A DNA stretch of 64,000 bases from Pseudomonas sp. Irchel s3f7 (GTDB lineage Bacteria; Pseudomonadota; Gammaproteobacteria; Pseudomonadales; Pseudomonadaceae), in contig NZ_FYDO01000012.1 of assembly GCF_900187615.1 (NCBI RefSeq), positions 1 to 64,000 of the forward strand. Reading direction: 5' to 3'. This document shows, piece after piece, positions 47,561 to 56,783 of this stretch (position 1 is its first letter; each line of letters opens with the position of its first letter). The position numbers and the translations under genes were made by a program. The notes under the pieces are model-generated. The model was not told where the DNA came from and did not search any database. It was given only the letters and a program-made list of their open reading frames with translations.

Positions 47561-47663
47561 CCTGTGTTCTCCTGCTCAAAAATTGAGCAGAAGCAGTTGA
47601 ACACCTGGGTCAGTTTTCAGTCGGCAGAGCCTTTACTGGGTCAGTTTTCGGTCAGCGGCAACA

Positions 47664-47944
47664 TGCAGTCAGTACCCATGGTCAGTGCACTCGCCATAAA
47701 CAGTGGCTCACTCCTGCTGGCGGCCTGCAGAAACGGGTTGGGCATCATGCAAGTGTCCGTACCGGCAAGCCAGCGCCTGATCGATAGCGGGGAGCTGGTT
47801 GAGGTACTGCCAGAGTTCAGGCCGCCCCCGATACAGGCTTCGTTGCTTCTCCCTCATCGCAGGCACGTTGCTCCGCGCGTGGAAGCAGTGCTGAACTGGC
47901 TCACTCAGGTGACCCGGCCCTATATGCAGGAGCGAGCGTCTTAA
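47664..47944 (+). pseudogene. LysR-family regulator, C-terminal fragment cut by IS21
   Basis: Ninety-odd codons of a LysR effector-binding domain: 'ALAINSGSLLLAACRNGLGI', 'VPASQRLIDSGELVEVLPEF', 'LLLPHRRHVAPRVEAVLNWL'. The N-terminal two thirds, including the HTH, are missing and are not found on the other side of the IS element (45033-45090), so sequence was lost together with the insertion. It is convergent with the reductase gene at 48026. Confidence 0.85.
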
Positions 47945-48025
47945 ATACTGGAAGCGTAAGCCCTTGCGCGACTAGAGCCTGACGCGAGGGCTCCCGCCGT
48001 TAGAGGTTTGCCGTTGTTGCGAGTG

Positions 48026-48757
48026 TCATGTGTGCGGTGACATCTTCGCAACGAGGTACCTGGCCCAGATGAAACCATCCTCAATCGTTTGCGTACTGAT
48101 ATGGCGCAGGGACTGGCCGGACGCAGGGCGTTCATCCGACTGGCCGTGATATTCAAATATGCTTGGTACCCCGCTCAAACCATCTATTCCTGGGTAAATC
48201 AAAAGGCTGATCTCATCGATCAGACCGGCCTTCAAAAAGGTCCCATTGATCACTCCGCCACCTTCGAGTAGCAGGGTCTTCAATCCAAACTGGGCGCCTA
48301 GCATCGCTAACGCTTGCTTAAGGTTTTCACAATGAGGGCCTGCGAAGAGATAGGAAATGCCCTGGTTTCGCAACGCCTGCAAATAGGCATCCGATACCGA
48401 GTCGCCGAGAATGGAGATAATCCGATGTCCGCCATCAATGGTATTCGTCTGGTAGTGCAGCTTCCCGGAGGGGTCAATCACGATTGCAACCGGGTCCCCT
48501 GGTTCATGCGCTATGGAGTGGTCCCGCATGCCACCGCTGTGTTCCGCAACAAGCGGTGGTTTTGAAGAAATCCCATCGAATGCTTCCATGGTCGTTCGGC
48601 CTATGATGAAACCGTCGCCGCCCAAGCGGTCGGCAATTCTCTCGTAATGATTGCTAATCGTTTGCTCACTGTCCTCGTTGGGTAGAGATGTCCAACGAGA
48701 AGACACGAGGCGCCCGTCCACCGAGCTGATCATGTGGCATATGATTCGAGGGGGCAT
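48026..48757 (-). CDS. RibD C-terminal / dihydrofolate-reductase-fold reductase
   Basis: 243 residues: 'RIICHMISSVDGRLVSSRWT' (family start), 'GDGFIIGRTTMEAFDG', 'ISYLFAGPHCENLKQALAML', 'LKTLLLEGGGVINGTFLKAG' and 'DEISLLIYPGIDG'. These are marks of the RibD_C/DHFR-like family, NADPH-dependent reductases whose stand-alone members have mostly unknown substrates. ATG 48757; GAGGGGG lies close before it. The truncated LysR gene at 47664 could have been its regulator. Confidence 0.85.
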   Translation of the reverse strand: MPPRIICHMISSVDGRLVSSRWTSLPNEDSEQTISNHYERIADRLGGDGFIIGRTTMEAFDGISSKPPLVAEHSGGMRDHSIAHEPGDPVAIVIDPSGKLHYQTNTIDGGHRIISILGDSVSDAYLQALRNQGISYLFAGPHCENLKQALAMLGAQFGLKTLLLEGGGVINGTFLKAGLIDEISLLIYPGIDGLSGVPSIFEYHGQSDERPASGQSLRHISTQTIEDGFIWARYLVAKMSPHT

Positions 48758-48805
48758 GAACTATCAATTCCATAAAGCTTGGATAAGTGGCTGATGGCCA
48801 TTCTG

Positions 48806-49486
48806 TTATTTTTTGCGTAATACATAAACTCGCCACATGGCGTAGAGCGGTATGAAGTCCAGGGATTTCTGAACACGGAAACCGGCCTGTTCAAACTCTG
48901 CCTCGACAGTAGTAGCCGGTAACACGAACCGATTTTGGTAACCGTCCTGTTCTCCTTTGTTGCGACGACGCACTTCGGTACGCTTGCGTTTCCAAGCCTT
49001 GAAGTTGCCGTCCACCCATAGTGAGATAATTACGCTGTCGCGAGTAACGCGTTGAAACTCACGCAGTATCGCCAGTCTGTGCTCAGGGGCGCCGATGTGG
49101 TGCATCAAGCGCATGCAGAATATGTTGTCGACCGCGTTGTCCGGTAAATCGATAGCAAAGGCAGAGGTCTGCAACGGGCGAACCCGTTTCACCACCTCCG
49201 CCGGTTGGGCGATGGTTGCGACCTTCAACATCGACTCAGAATTGTCTGCGCCGATGATCACGCGACCAGGCTTTTGCGCCAGTAACGGCCAGAAACGCCC
49301 GGCCCCACACGGCAAGTCTAGCACCAAGCCAGGCTCGCCAGCGGCGACCAACGCACTACGCGCCAATTGCTCGTCGCGTTTGTGGGATAAACGGCGGGCC
49401 AGATTGTCCTGATGCTTGAGTAAATAACTCTGCGCGTGCTTATCGTCGTACTTTTCGGAAAATTCAAGCTTGATCGGATCGGGCAT
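48806..49486 (-). CDS. Class I SAM-dependent methyltransferase
   Basis: 226 residues: 'EFSEKYDDKHAQSYLLKHQD', motif I 'LVLDLPCGAGRFWPLL', 'IIGADNSESMLKVA', 'DNIFCMRLMHHIGAPEHRLA' and 'VIISLWVDGNFKAWKRKR'. The basic stretch 'KRKRTEVRRRNKG' is typical of a small Pseudomonas subgroup. ATG 49486 (MPDPIKLEF) has GGAG nine bases before it and is preferred to an in-frame ATG at 49564, which lacks one. Substrate unknown. Confidence 0.85.
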   Translation of the reverse strand: MPDPIKLEFSEKYDDKHAQSYLLKHQDNLARRLSHKRDEQLARSALVAAGEPGLVLDLPCGAGRFWPLLAQKPGRVIIGADNSESMLKVATIAQPAEVVKRVRPLQTSAFAIDLPDNAVDNIFCMRLMHHIGAPEHRLAILREFQRVTRDSVIISLWVDGNFKAWKRKRTEVRRRNKGEQDGYQNRFVLPATTVEAEFEQAGFRVQKSLDFIPLYAMWRVYVLRKK

Positions 49487-50217
49487 CAATGGGGCTCCAT
49501 TTGTTGCGGCAGAAAATTCCAGAGGGTATGAGTTGGGATCCTCATTCTGGTCTGGTGCGGTCATGGCAGTGGCCGGGGTATGCGCGCCTATGGGAGCTTC
49601 AGGTCATTCAAAAGAAGCCTTATGGCTTCTATCAGGACGGGCGTGGAACCTATTGACGATAAGGCAGGGGACCGCGCAACCGTGGCATGATTTTACGACA
49701 GGGATGACGAAGAGCTAGCTGCGTGACTGCATATAACCATGAGCTGAATTGATGGCTGGGCGTCAATATCATCATTGCGTCGCCGGTGAGGTTGAAAGGT
49801 CTCATTTCTGGTCTCAATCGCTGCGACGTATGCCAGTTTTACTCAGCTGATAACTTACGAGTATTCATTCTTGACGACCTCAGCTTTGAACGAAAGACGG
49901 CTCGGGACGCCGACAGACGAAGTAAGCAAAGAGATTTGACGGATGAAGAGAACAGTTTGGCGGTTGGGGGCGGCACGCTGCTTTTCACCTTCGGGGTTTC
50001 CGCAGATGGAGCAGGCCCGACTTGCCGGGCGCCAGATCAAAAACTTGTAATAACTGGTGGGGGAGCGTTTGTTGCACCTGGGCCACGAACACTGGTGCGG
50101 GTTCAACTGGCTAGTGGTGAACTGGTCCATCTGGCTCAACCCGCATGTGTACTCTATCCACTGCGCCTTGAGCCCCGTCACCTGACAAGATGGCTGTGTT
50201 CAATGCGAATTTCAGCG
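49487..50217. other. 731-bp stretch without a supported gene
   Basis: An open frame of 150 codons at 49786-50238 and one on the other strand at 49855-50181 have no family-like sequence and no good ribosome-binding site. At about 49801-49858 the sequence resembles 62948-63004 (about 80 percent by eye over 57 bp). Otherwise nothing is recognised. Confidence 0.4.
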
Positions 50218-51126
50218 TCAATGTTGCATGCGGTATGACAGCAAGTTGTTCACTTCTTCACGACTAGGCGCGTAAGCCCCTGCATGTGAGCAAGACACCG
50301 ACGCACAAGCCGCGGAGAACTCCAATCGTGCACGCGGCTCTTGGATGCCTAGAAGCGTCGAGGCGAGCCAGCCGGCCATACTCGAATCTCCGGCACCCAC
50401 TGTATCCGCGACCTCAACGGCGATCGCGGGCTGTTCAAACTTTAGGTCGGTGTCATACAACACCATGCCTTTCGCTCCACGGGTGAAAAGAATCTGGGCA
50501 CGAGTATTCATTGTCCGCAATTCTCGAAGGGCCTGTTCTTCGTTCAATCCAGGGTATATCTGACGAAGATCCTCATCCGAGAGCTTGATGATGTCTGCAA
50601 GCTCCACCATGGCCGGGAAAGTCAGCTCGCGGTAGCGGGTGTCCATCAGGTTGCGCCAGTTCGGGTCATAGCTAATCAGCTTGTCTTCTTCCTTCACCCT
50701 CCTGGCCACCTCAACAAGCCTGTCCCCCAATGGCTGACGGGCAAGGCTGATACAGCTGAAGTGACAGAGTCGAACCGCATCCAACCAACCTGCCGGGAGT
50801 TGGTCCACATCAAAAAGTAGATCGGCCTCGCCCGCAAAGAAATACCGGGGAGGGTGGCTGGAGGGCACGATCGCTACCAGAGGGTCAGCGTCAACTCTCT
50901 GGAGGAATCTCATGTCCAGACCGGCAGCCCTCGATTGCTCTGCGAGCTCATCGCCCAATGAGTCGGTACTGATCGAGCCGGCGAATGCAGTGGGCACGCC
51001 GAGGCGGCTCATTGCGCGGGCCACGTTCCAGGGCGCGCCACCTGGATAGCCCTGCCACCGTCCGGGCGAGTGTTGAACCACGTCGGTCAGTGCTTCACCA
51101 AACACAACAACGCTCGGCAATTGCAT
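50218..51126 (-). CDS. PfkB-family sugar kinase (fructokinase-type)
   Basis: 302 residues: 'VVVFGEALTDVVQHSPGRWQ' with 'GYPGGAPWNVARAMSRLG', 'DPNWRNLMDTRYRE', and the catalytic 'VADTVGAGDSSMAGWLA' with the anion-hole GAGD. These resemble the fructokinases (MtlZ/ScrK) of polyol loci. ATG 51126 has GAGAG seven bases before it; an ATG six bases upstream (51132) is equally in frame. It lies 61 bp behind the AraC gene in the same direction and would phosphorylate the fructose formed by the sorbitol dehydrogenase encoded across the divergent promoter. Confidence 0.88.
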   Translation of the reverse strand: MQLPSVVVFGEALTDVVQHSPGRWQGYPGGAPWNVARAMSRLGVPTAFAGSISTDSLGDELAEQSRAAGLDMRFLQRVDADPLVAIVPSSHPPRYFFAGEADLLFDVDQLPAGWLDAVRLCHFSCISLARQPLGDRLVEVARRVKEEDKLISYDPNWRNLMDTRYRELTFPAMVELADIIKLSDEDLRQIYPGLNEEQALRELRTMNTRAQILFTRGAKGMVLYDTDLKFEQPAIAVEVADTVGAGDSSMAGWLASTLLGIQEPRARLEFSAACASVSCSHAGAYAPSREEVNNLLSYRMQH

Positions 51127-51187
51127 ATTCATTCTCTCTTGTATCGGGCTGGGGACACTATCGTGCGTCACATCAATAGGCGCGGTC

Positions 51188-52138
51188 TCACCGCACCTGC
51201 GTGATCGGTAGCGATGGGTGAAGACTGTCTCGGTTGAAGAGCTTCACGGCAGTAGTACGCCGGTAGTCGCTCGGGGTCTGATGCATTTCATGACGGAAGT
51301 GGCGATTGAAATTGGAGACGTTTTCGTAGCCTACCTCGAAGCAGATTTCGGCGACCGAGAGCTGTGTCTGGACGAGTAGTCGACATGCACGCTGGATGCG
51401 CAGCTTGCGCATCAGGTCCATGAATCCGTGGCCAGTGATTCGTTTGAAAAAGCGTGAAAAACCGGCTTCGCTCATCCCAACTCGCTCGGCGATGACAGAT
51501 AGCCGGACGTCAGACGTGAGCTCATTGATCAAGTAGTCGAATGCCTGATTAATTCGCTCCGAGCTGCGCTCGTTCAACGAAGGCGAGTAGCAGGCGCTGG
51601 CCAATACCCGAATTTCGCGCTTTGGCGCCCTTGCGAGGGTGCCTATCAATTGCAGGAACATGATCAGGCGCTGAAGCCCCGTCGCCTCGCCGATTCTCTC
51701 AAGCAGCAAAGCGGCCTCGACGGCCGTCCCCCCAGTAAACTCGATCCCACGTTGTGCCAGCTCAAATAGCGTTTTCAGCTCTGATAGCTCAGGTAATGAA
51801 CCTTGGAGGTCGAGCAGGGCAGCACCGTCAAACTGCAGAACCACGTCGCGGCCTACGAGCTGTTCCCCCGGCGCGATATCTCCCATCCAATCATGGGGAA
51901 GACCTGGGCCAATCAGTGCGACATGTCCTGCGGTGAAGGGCCCGATGTAATCCCCAGCCAAAAGCTTGCCACTTCCTTGTCGAATCAGGTGGATTTCATA
52001 TTCCGGATGGTGGTTCCAGCGGGCGAGGGCGTATGGATAGTCGTGCTCGTACCATCGAAAGCTCTGATCGGGTTCAGGAAGGATGACTTCAAGGTCGGCT
52101 GGTCGGTGCTCGAACAAAGCAGCGCGGTTATCAGGCAT
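51188..52138 (-). CDS. AraC-family activator of the polyol operon (MtlR-like)
   Basis: 316 residues: N-terminal cupin-like sensor (about 1-150, 'YALARWNHHPEYEIHLIRQG', 'GPGLPHDWMGDI') and C-terminal double HTH (about 215-300, 'RLSVIAERVGMSEAGFSRFF' and 'VAEICFEVGYENVSNFNRHF'). The sensor resembles MtlR, the mannitol/sorbitol/arabitol activator of P. fluorescens. ATG 52138 has AAGGGG before it; an extension to 52186 is not supported. It is divergent from the transporter operon. Confidence 0.88.
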   Translation of the reverse strand: MPDNRAALFEHRPADLEVILPEPDQSFRWYEHDYPYALARWNHHPEYEIHLIRQGSGKLLAGDYIGPFTAGHVALIGPGLPHDWMGDIAPGEQLVGRDVVLQFDGAALLDLQGSLPELSELKTLFELAQRGIEFTGGTAVEAALLLERIGEATGLQRLIMFLQLIGTLARAPKREIRVLASACYSPSLNERSSERINQAFDYLINELTSDVRLSVIAERVGMSEAGFSRFFKRITGHGFMDLMRKLRIQRACRLLVQTQLSVAEICFEVGYENVSNFNRHFRHEMHQTPSDYRRTTAVKLFNRDSLHPSLPITQVR

Positions 52139-52232
52139 CTCGTGCCCCTTTTTATAGTTATGCGGTGGATCGAATGCGCCAACCATACGCCGAATTCGTC
52201 CGGGGCTGCTAGCCCAACTATTGCAGCTTGTT

Positions 52233-52283
52233 GATACTTTTTTAACCCTCGTGGCTGCCGGTTGTCGCGATCAAAAAAGTATC
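52233..52283. promoter_or_regulatory. Long-spaced inverted repeat in the divergent polyol promoter
   Basis: GATACTTTTTT (52233-52243) and AAAAAAGTATC (52273-52283) are perfect 11-bp complements separated by 29 bp. They sit about midway between the AraC gene start (52138) and the binding-protein gene (52431). Possible regulator site or an AT-rich promoter pair; binding is not shown. Confidence 0.4.
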
Positions 52284-52430
52284 GATTCGGCGTCCGCGAT
52301 TCGTTTGAGGGCGGGGCGGGTAGGTGGTCTAATCAATTCGCCCACCACTGCAATGCGGTCTTGTTTTGCTCACAAGTGGTGAACAACAACAATAATAGCT
52401 CCGGTCATCTGGCTTGGAGTGGAGAGCCCC

Positions 52431-53741
52431 ATGAAGATTACGAATGCGCTAATTCTTTCTACTGGTCTGTCATTCGCCCTTGCCAGCCATGCCGCTGAGA
52501 CGCTGACCATCGCGACGGTCAACAACGGTGACATGATCCGAATGCAACGGCTATCCAAGGTCTTCGAGCAGCAGCATCCCGACATCAAACTGAACTGGGT
52601 CGTGCTCGAAGAGAACGTTCTGCGTCAGCGCCTGACCACTGACATTGCCACTCAAGGTGGTCAGTTCGACGTGTTGACGATTGGCACCTACGAGACCCCG
52701 ATGTGGGGTGCTAAGAGCTGGCTAGAGCCGATGAAGGACCTCCCGGCCGGCTACGACGTCGACGATATCTTTCCTGCCGTGCGTCAGGGCCTTTCCGTTA
52801 ACGATACGCTCTACGCACTGCCGTTCTACGGCGAAAGCACCATCACGTACTACCGCACCGACCTGTTCAAGGCTGCAGGGCTGACGATGCCGGGGCAGCC
52901 GACCTGGTCGCAACTGGGCGAGTTCGCTGCCAAGCTCAATGATCCTTCGAAGGATCAATATGGCATGTGCTTGCGTGGCAAAGCTGGCTGGGGCGAAAAC
53001 ATGGCCTTGCTTACCACGATGGCCAACGCCTTCGGGGCGCGCTGGTTCGATGAGAAATGGCAGCCTGAACTCAATGGTCCTGAGTGGAAGGCAGCAGCGA
53101 CGTTTTATGTTGATACCCTGAAGAAATACGGCCCTCCGGGAGTATCCAGTAACGGGTTCAACGAAACACTGGCCCTTTTCAACAGTGGAAAATGCGCGAT
53201 TTGGGTTGATGCAAGCGTGGCTGGATCTTTCACCACCGATAAGGAGCAGAGCCGGGTGGTGGACAGCGTAGGTTTCGCTCCTGCGCCTATTGAGGTTACC
53301 GACAAGGGGTCCTCATGGTTGTACGCCTGGTCATTGGCAATTCCTGCCACCTCCAAGCACAAAGAGGCCGCCAAATCGTTCGTCACCTGGGCCACCTCCA
53401 AAGAGTACATCCAGCTAGTTACCGATAAGGATGGCATCACGAACGTGCCACCCGGTACACGCATCTCGACCTACAGTGACGCTTACCTCAAGGCCGCGCC
53501 GTTTGCTCAGGTAACGTTGCAAATGATGAAGCACGCTGACCCGTCGCAGCCTTCAGCCAAACCTGTTCCGTACGTGGGCATTCAATACGTGGTGATCCCC
53601 GAGTTTCAGTCGATCGGTACATCGGTAGGCAAGCTTTTCTCCGCAGCATTGACAGGACAAATGTCGGTTGAGCAAGCGCTGGCTTCTGCCCAGTCCACAA
53701 CCGAGCGCGAGATGAAGCGTGCGGGCTATCCCAAAAAATAA
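52431..53741 (+). CDS. mtlE: Polyol ABC transporter, periplasmic binding protein (MtlE/SmoE-like)
   Basis: 436 residues of the SBP family 1. Signal peptide 1-23 (MKITNALILSTGLSFALASH AA), then 'TIATVNNGDMIRMQRLSKVF', 'PDIKLNWVVLEENVLRQRLT', 'FYGESTITYYRTDLFKAAGL' and 'SWLYAWSLAIPATSKHKEAA'. This matches the mannitol/sorbitol binding proteins. GGAGTGGAG precedes ATG 52431. First gene of the transporter operon; a GC hairpin (53756) separates it from the permease genes, which usually lets the binding protein be made in excess. Confidence 0.9.
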   Translation: MKITNALILSTGLSFALASHAAETLTIATVNNGDMIRMQRLSKVFEQQHPDIKLNWVVLEENVLRQRLTTDIATQGGQFDVLTIGTYETPMWGAKSWLEPMKDLPAGYDVDDIFPAVRQGLSVNDTLYALPFYGESTITYYRTDLFKAAGLTMPGQPTWSQLGEFAAKLNDPSKDQYGMCLRGKAGWGENMALLTTMANAFGARWFDEKWQPELNGPEWKAAATFYVDTLKKYGPPGVSSNGFNETLALFNSGKCAIWVDASVAGSFTTDKEQSRVVDSVGFAPAPIEVTDKGSSWLYAWSLAIPATSKHKEAAKSFVTWATSKEYIQLVTDKDGITNVPPGTRISTYSDAYLKAAPFAQVTLQMMKHADPSQPSAKPVPYVGIQYVVIPEFQSIGTSVGKLFSAALTGQMSVEQALASAQSTTEREMKRAGYPKK

Positions 53742-53755
53742 ATAGCCCCTTACCT

Positions 53756-53776
53756 CCGCCGGCTTAGCGCCGGCGG
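53756..53776 (+). terminator. Intercistronic hairpin after the binding-protein gene
   Basis: CCGCCGGC and GCCGGCGG pair around TTAGC, 15 bp after the stop. No U-run follows. Such hairpins after binding-protein genes mark partial termination or 3' end protection. Confidence 0.65.
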
Positions 53777-53800
53777 TCACAGCCGCACAGGTAAATAATC

Positions 53801-54727
53801 ATGAACACGTCCATTATTCGAGCCCAGCTTGCGGCCTCGGCGCCATCACGCGCACGCCGTTTGATCAATCCAGGATGGTTTCTGGTGTCGCCATCGGTTG
53901 CACTTTTGTTGCTCTGGATGATCGTGCCGCTGGCCATGACCGTTTATTTTTCGGTGATCCGGTACAACCTGCTCAATCCAGGGGAAAACGAGTTCGTTGG
54001 CCTGGAGAACTTTGCCTATTTCGTGACAGATTCGGGTTTTCTTCCCGGAGCGCTTAACACGTTGATATTGGTGGGCAGCGTGCTGCTGATCAGCGTGATT
54101 TTTGGTGTCTTGATTGCAGCCTTGCTTGAGGCAAGCGAGTTCTTTGGACGCGGCATAGTCAGGGTGCTGCTCATTTCGCCGTTTTTTATCATGCCGACCG
54201 TGGGTTCGCTGATCTTCAAGAACCTGATCTTCCACCCTGTCTCCGGGATCCTCGCGGCGGTATGGAAGTTCTTCGGGGCACAGCCTGTCGATTGGCTAGC
54301 TCATTACCCACTCTTCTCGATCATCGTCATCGTTTCCTGGCAGTGGCTGCCTTTTGCGATCTTGTTGCTGATGACAGCCATGCAGTCGCTCGATCAAGAG
54401 CAGAAAGAGGCCGCTCGATTGGATGGGGCGGGTGCCCTGGCCATCTTCTGGCATTTGACCCTGCCACATTTGGCCAGGCCCATCGCGGTGGTGGTGATGA
54501 TCGAGACGATTTTCCTGCTGTCGGTATTTGCAGAAATCTTCACCACGACAAATGGCGGACCTGGGTTCGCTTCGACCAACCTCGCCTATCTGATCTACAA
54601 CCAGGCACTGGTGCAGTTCGATGTGGGCATGGCCTCGGCCGGTGGTCTGATTGCGGTGGTGATCGCCAACATCGCGGCGATTGTGCTGGTGCGCATGATT
54701 GGCAAGAACCTGACCGACAAAGCCTGA
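53801..54727 (+). CDS. mtlF: Polyol ABC transporter permease 1 (MtlF/SmoF-like)
   Basis: 308 residues, six helices (first 'GWFLVSPSVALLLLWMIVPL'), EAA loop 'EQKEAARLDGAGALAIFWHL'. 'VIRYNLLNPGENEFVGLENF' and 'NGGPGFASTNLAYLIYNQAL' are typical of polyol permeases of the MalF type. It pairs with the next gene product in the inner membrane. Confidence 0.9.
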   Translation: MNTSIIRAQLAASAPSRARRLINPGWFLVSPSVALLLLWMIVPLAMTVYFSVIRYNLLNPGENEFVGLENFAYFVTDSGFLPGALNTLILVGSVLLISVIFGVLIAALLEASEFFGRGIVRVLLISPFFIMPTVGSLIFKNLIFHPVSGILAAVWKFFGAQPVDWLAHYPLFSIIVIVSWQWLPFAILLLMTAMQSLDQEQKEAARLDGAGALAIFWHLTLPHLARPIAVVVMIETIFLLSVFAEIFTTTNGGPGFASTNLAYLIYNQALVQFDVGMASAGGLIAVVIANIAAIVLVRMIGKNLTDKA

Positions 54728-54737
54728 GGACAACGCC

Positions 54738-55571
54738 ATGATGACGCTTAAACAATCCCGGTCTCTGCAAAGCGTACTGCTCGGCACCTTGGCCTGGGTC
54801 ACCGCTTTGCTGTTGTTCTTTCCGATCTTTTGGATGGTGCTTACCAGTTTCAAGACCGAGATCGACGCCTTCGCTACGCCGCCACAGTTCATCTTCATGC
54901 CTACGCTGGAGAATTACTTGCACATCCAGGAGCGCAGTGACTACTTCCACTTCGCGTGGAACTCGGTGCTGATTTCCTTCTCCGCTACAGCGTTGTGCAT
55001 GCTGATCGCGGTGCCGGCGGCCTACTCGATGGCGTTCTATGAGACCAAGCGCACTAAGCAGACGCTGCTTTGGATGCTATCGACCAAGATGCTTCCTCCA
55101 GTTGGGGTGCTCATGCCTATCTACCTTCTGGCGAAGGGGGCGGGGTTGCTGGACACCCGGATCGCGCTGATCGTGATCTACACCCTGATCAACCTGCCCA
55201 TCGTGGTATGGATGATTTACACGTACTTCAAAGACATCCCCCGGGAGATTCTGGAGGCGGCCAGGCTGGACGGCGCGACCCTGGGGCAGGAGATGCTGCG
55301 CGTGCTGCTGCCCATCAGCAAGGGTGGGCTGGCGTCGACCATGCTGCTGTCGATGATCCTGTGCTGGAACGAGGCCTTCTGGTCGCTCAACCTGACGAGC
55401 TCCAGCGCCGCACCTCTGACCGCGCTGATCGCTTCCTACTCGAGCCCTGAGGGTCTGTTCTGGGCGAAGCTTTCCGCAGTTTCCACATTGGCCTGCGCAC
55501 CTATCTTGATCTTCGGCTGGATCAGTCAGAAGCAATTGGTTCGTGGGCTGTCCTTTGGCGCCGTCAAATGA
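54738..55571 (+). CDS. mtlG: Polyol ABC transporter permease 2 (MtlG/SmoG-like)
   Basis: 277 residues, six helices, MalG type: 'ALLLFFPIFWMVLTSFKTEI', 'AAYSMAFYETKRTKQTLLWM' LSTKMLPPVG, and EAA loop 'PREILEAARLDGATLGQEML'. It starts 10 bp after the previous stop. Confidence 0.9.
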   Translation: MMTLKQSRSLQSVLLGTLAWVTALLLFFPIFWMVLTSFKTEIDAFATPPQFIFMPTLENYLHIQERSDYFHFAWNSVLISFSATALCMLIAVPAAYSMAFYETKRTKQTLLWMLSTKMLPPVGVLMPIYLLAKGAGLLDTRIALIVIYTLINLPIVVWMIYTYFKDIPREILEAARLDGATLGQEMLRVLLPISKGGLASTMLLSMILCWNEAFWSLNLTSSSAAPLTALIASYSSPEGLFWAKLSAVSTLACAPILIFGWISQKQLVRGLSFGAVK

Positions 55572-55628
55572 CGACGTCGAGCATTCAATGATTTCGCGAA
55601 GGCTCCAATTTCATACAGGACTTTACGC

Positions 55629-56726
55629 ATGGCCACTTTGAAAATAGAAAATCTCAAGAAAGGTTTCGAGGGACTGTCCATCATCAAGGGCATCAATCTC
55701 GAGGTTAAGGACAAGGAATTTGTGGTGTTCGTAGGGCCGTCGGGGTGTGGAAAGTCGACCCTGTTGCGCCTGATTGCAGGTTTGGAAGACGTCACGAGCG
55801 GCACGATCGAGCTCGACGGCCGAGACATCACTGAGGTGACTCCTGCCAAACGAGACCTGGCCATGGTATTCCAGACCTATGCTCTGTATCCGCACATGAC
55901 GGTACGCAAGAATTTGTCATTTGCCTTGGATCTGGCAGGTGAGAAGAAGCCGGATGTGGAAAGGAAGGTCGCCGAGGCTGCAAGGATTCTCGAACTTGGT
56001 TCTCTGCTCGACCGCAAGCCTAAGCAGTTGTCAGGTGGTCAGCGCCAACGAGTCGCTATTGGGCGTGCGATTGTCCGAAACCCGAAGATTTTCCTTTTCG
56101 ATGAGCCACTGTCGAACCTTGATGCTGCGCTGCGTGTACAGACGCGCTTGGAGCTGTCCCGACTGCATAAGGAGCTGCAGGCGACCATGATCTACGTGAC
56201 CCATGACCAGGTCGAAGCCATGACGCTCGCCACCAAGGTCGTTGTGCTTAACGCTGGGCGGATCGAGCAGATTGGTTCGCCGCTCGAGCTCTACCATCAC
56301 CCTGCCAACCTGTTCGTTGCCGGCTTCCTTGGGACACCAAAAATGGGATTCTTGCAGGCGACTGTGCATGCCGTGCATGCATCGGGGGTGGAGGTTAGAT
56401 TCGCCTCTGGAACCACTTTGCTCATTCCACGCGACAGCAGTGCGTTGTCGGTTGGGCAATCCGTGACGATCGGGATACGGCCGGAGCATTTGACCCTGGG
56501 CGCTGAAGGCCAAGTGCCGGTCACGACGGATGTCACCGAGCGCCTGGGCAGCGATACCTTCTGCCACGTGAATGTCGATTCAGGAGAAAACCTGACGGTA
56601 CGTGTCCAGGGGGATTGCGAAGTGCCGTACGCCGCCCGGCGTTATCTCACCCTCGATGTCGCTCATTGCCATCTATTTGATGAGAGCGGTCTTTCGGTAA
56701 GCCCTGCGGCATCACGCGCGGCCTGA
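55629..56726 (+). CDS. mtlK: Polyol ABC transporter ATPase (MtlK/SmoK-like)
   Basis: 365 residues, MalK type: Walker A '[18 protein letters not shown]', Q-loop '[14 protein letters not shown]', signature '[15 protein letters not shown]', Walker B '[12 protein letters not shown]', switch His in '[13 protein letters not shown]' and a C-terminal TOBE-type regulatory domain (about 235-360, 'IRPEHLTLG'). It energises the MtlFG permease. Confidence 0.93.
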   Translation: MATLKIENLKKGFEGLSIIKGINLEVKDKEFVVFVGPSGCGKSTLLRLIAGLEDVTSGTIELDGRDITEVTPAKRDLAMVFQTYALYPHMTVRKNLSFALDLAGEKKPDVERKVAEAARILELGSLLDRKPKQLSGGQRQRVAIGRAIVRNPKIFLFDEPLSNLDAALRVQTRLELSRLHKELQATMIYVTHDQVEAMTLATKVVVLNAGRIEQIGSPLELYHHPANLFVAGFLGTPKMGFLQATVHAVHASGVEVRFASGTTLLIPRDSSALSVGQSVTIGIRPEHLTLGAEGQVPVTTDVTERLGSDTFCHVNVDSGENLTVRVQGDCEVPYAARRYLTLDVAHCHLFDESGLSVSPAASRAA

Positions 56727-56783
56727 CTTCCATCACGCGCGCTCTTTCGATGAAGCGCGCCACGAACCACAAAGGTAGATTCA

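Larger units (their letters stand above)
45091..47663. mobile_element. IS21-family insertion sequence, complete
   Basis: About 2.57 kb carrying istA and istB on the minus strand. The ends are imperfect inverted repeats of about 26 bp: TGTTGGCGCTGATTGAAAAC at 45091 and TGTTGCCGCTGACCGAAAAC read inward from 47663, both followed by TGACCC. A second GAAAA(C/T)TGACCCAG copy lies inside each end (45121 and about 47610), as is usual for IS21 multiple terminal repeats. No matching target duplication is seen (GCTGAGG on the left, TGCAGTC on the right), so the junctions are probably rearranged. The left border is about 58 bp before the CHAT start, the right border cuts a LysR gene. Confidence 0.85.

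Noticed and set aside
45084..47671. Target-site duplication flanking the IS21 element
   Set aside because: The bases outside the inverted ends (GCTGAGG and TGCAGTC) do not match in any 4-8 bp register.
49786..50238. 150-codon open frame in the gap before the sugar kinase
   Set aside because: No recognisable motif, poor ribosome-binding site, and it overlaps the end of the kinase gene on the other strand.
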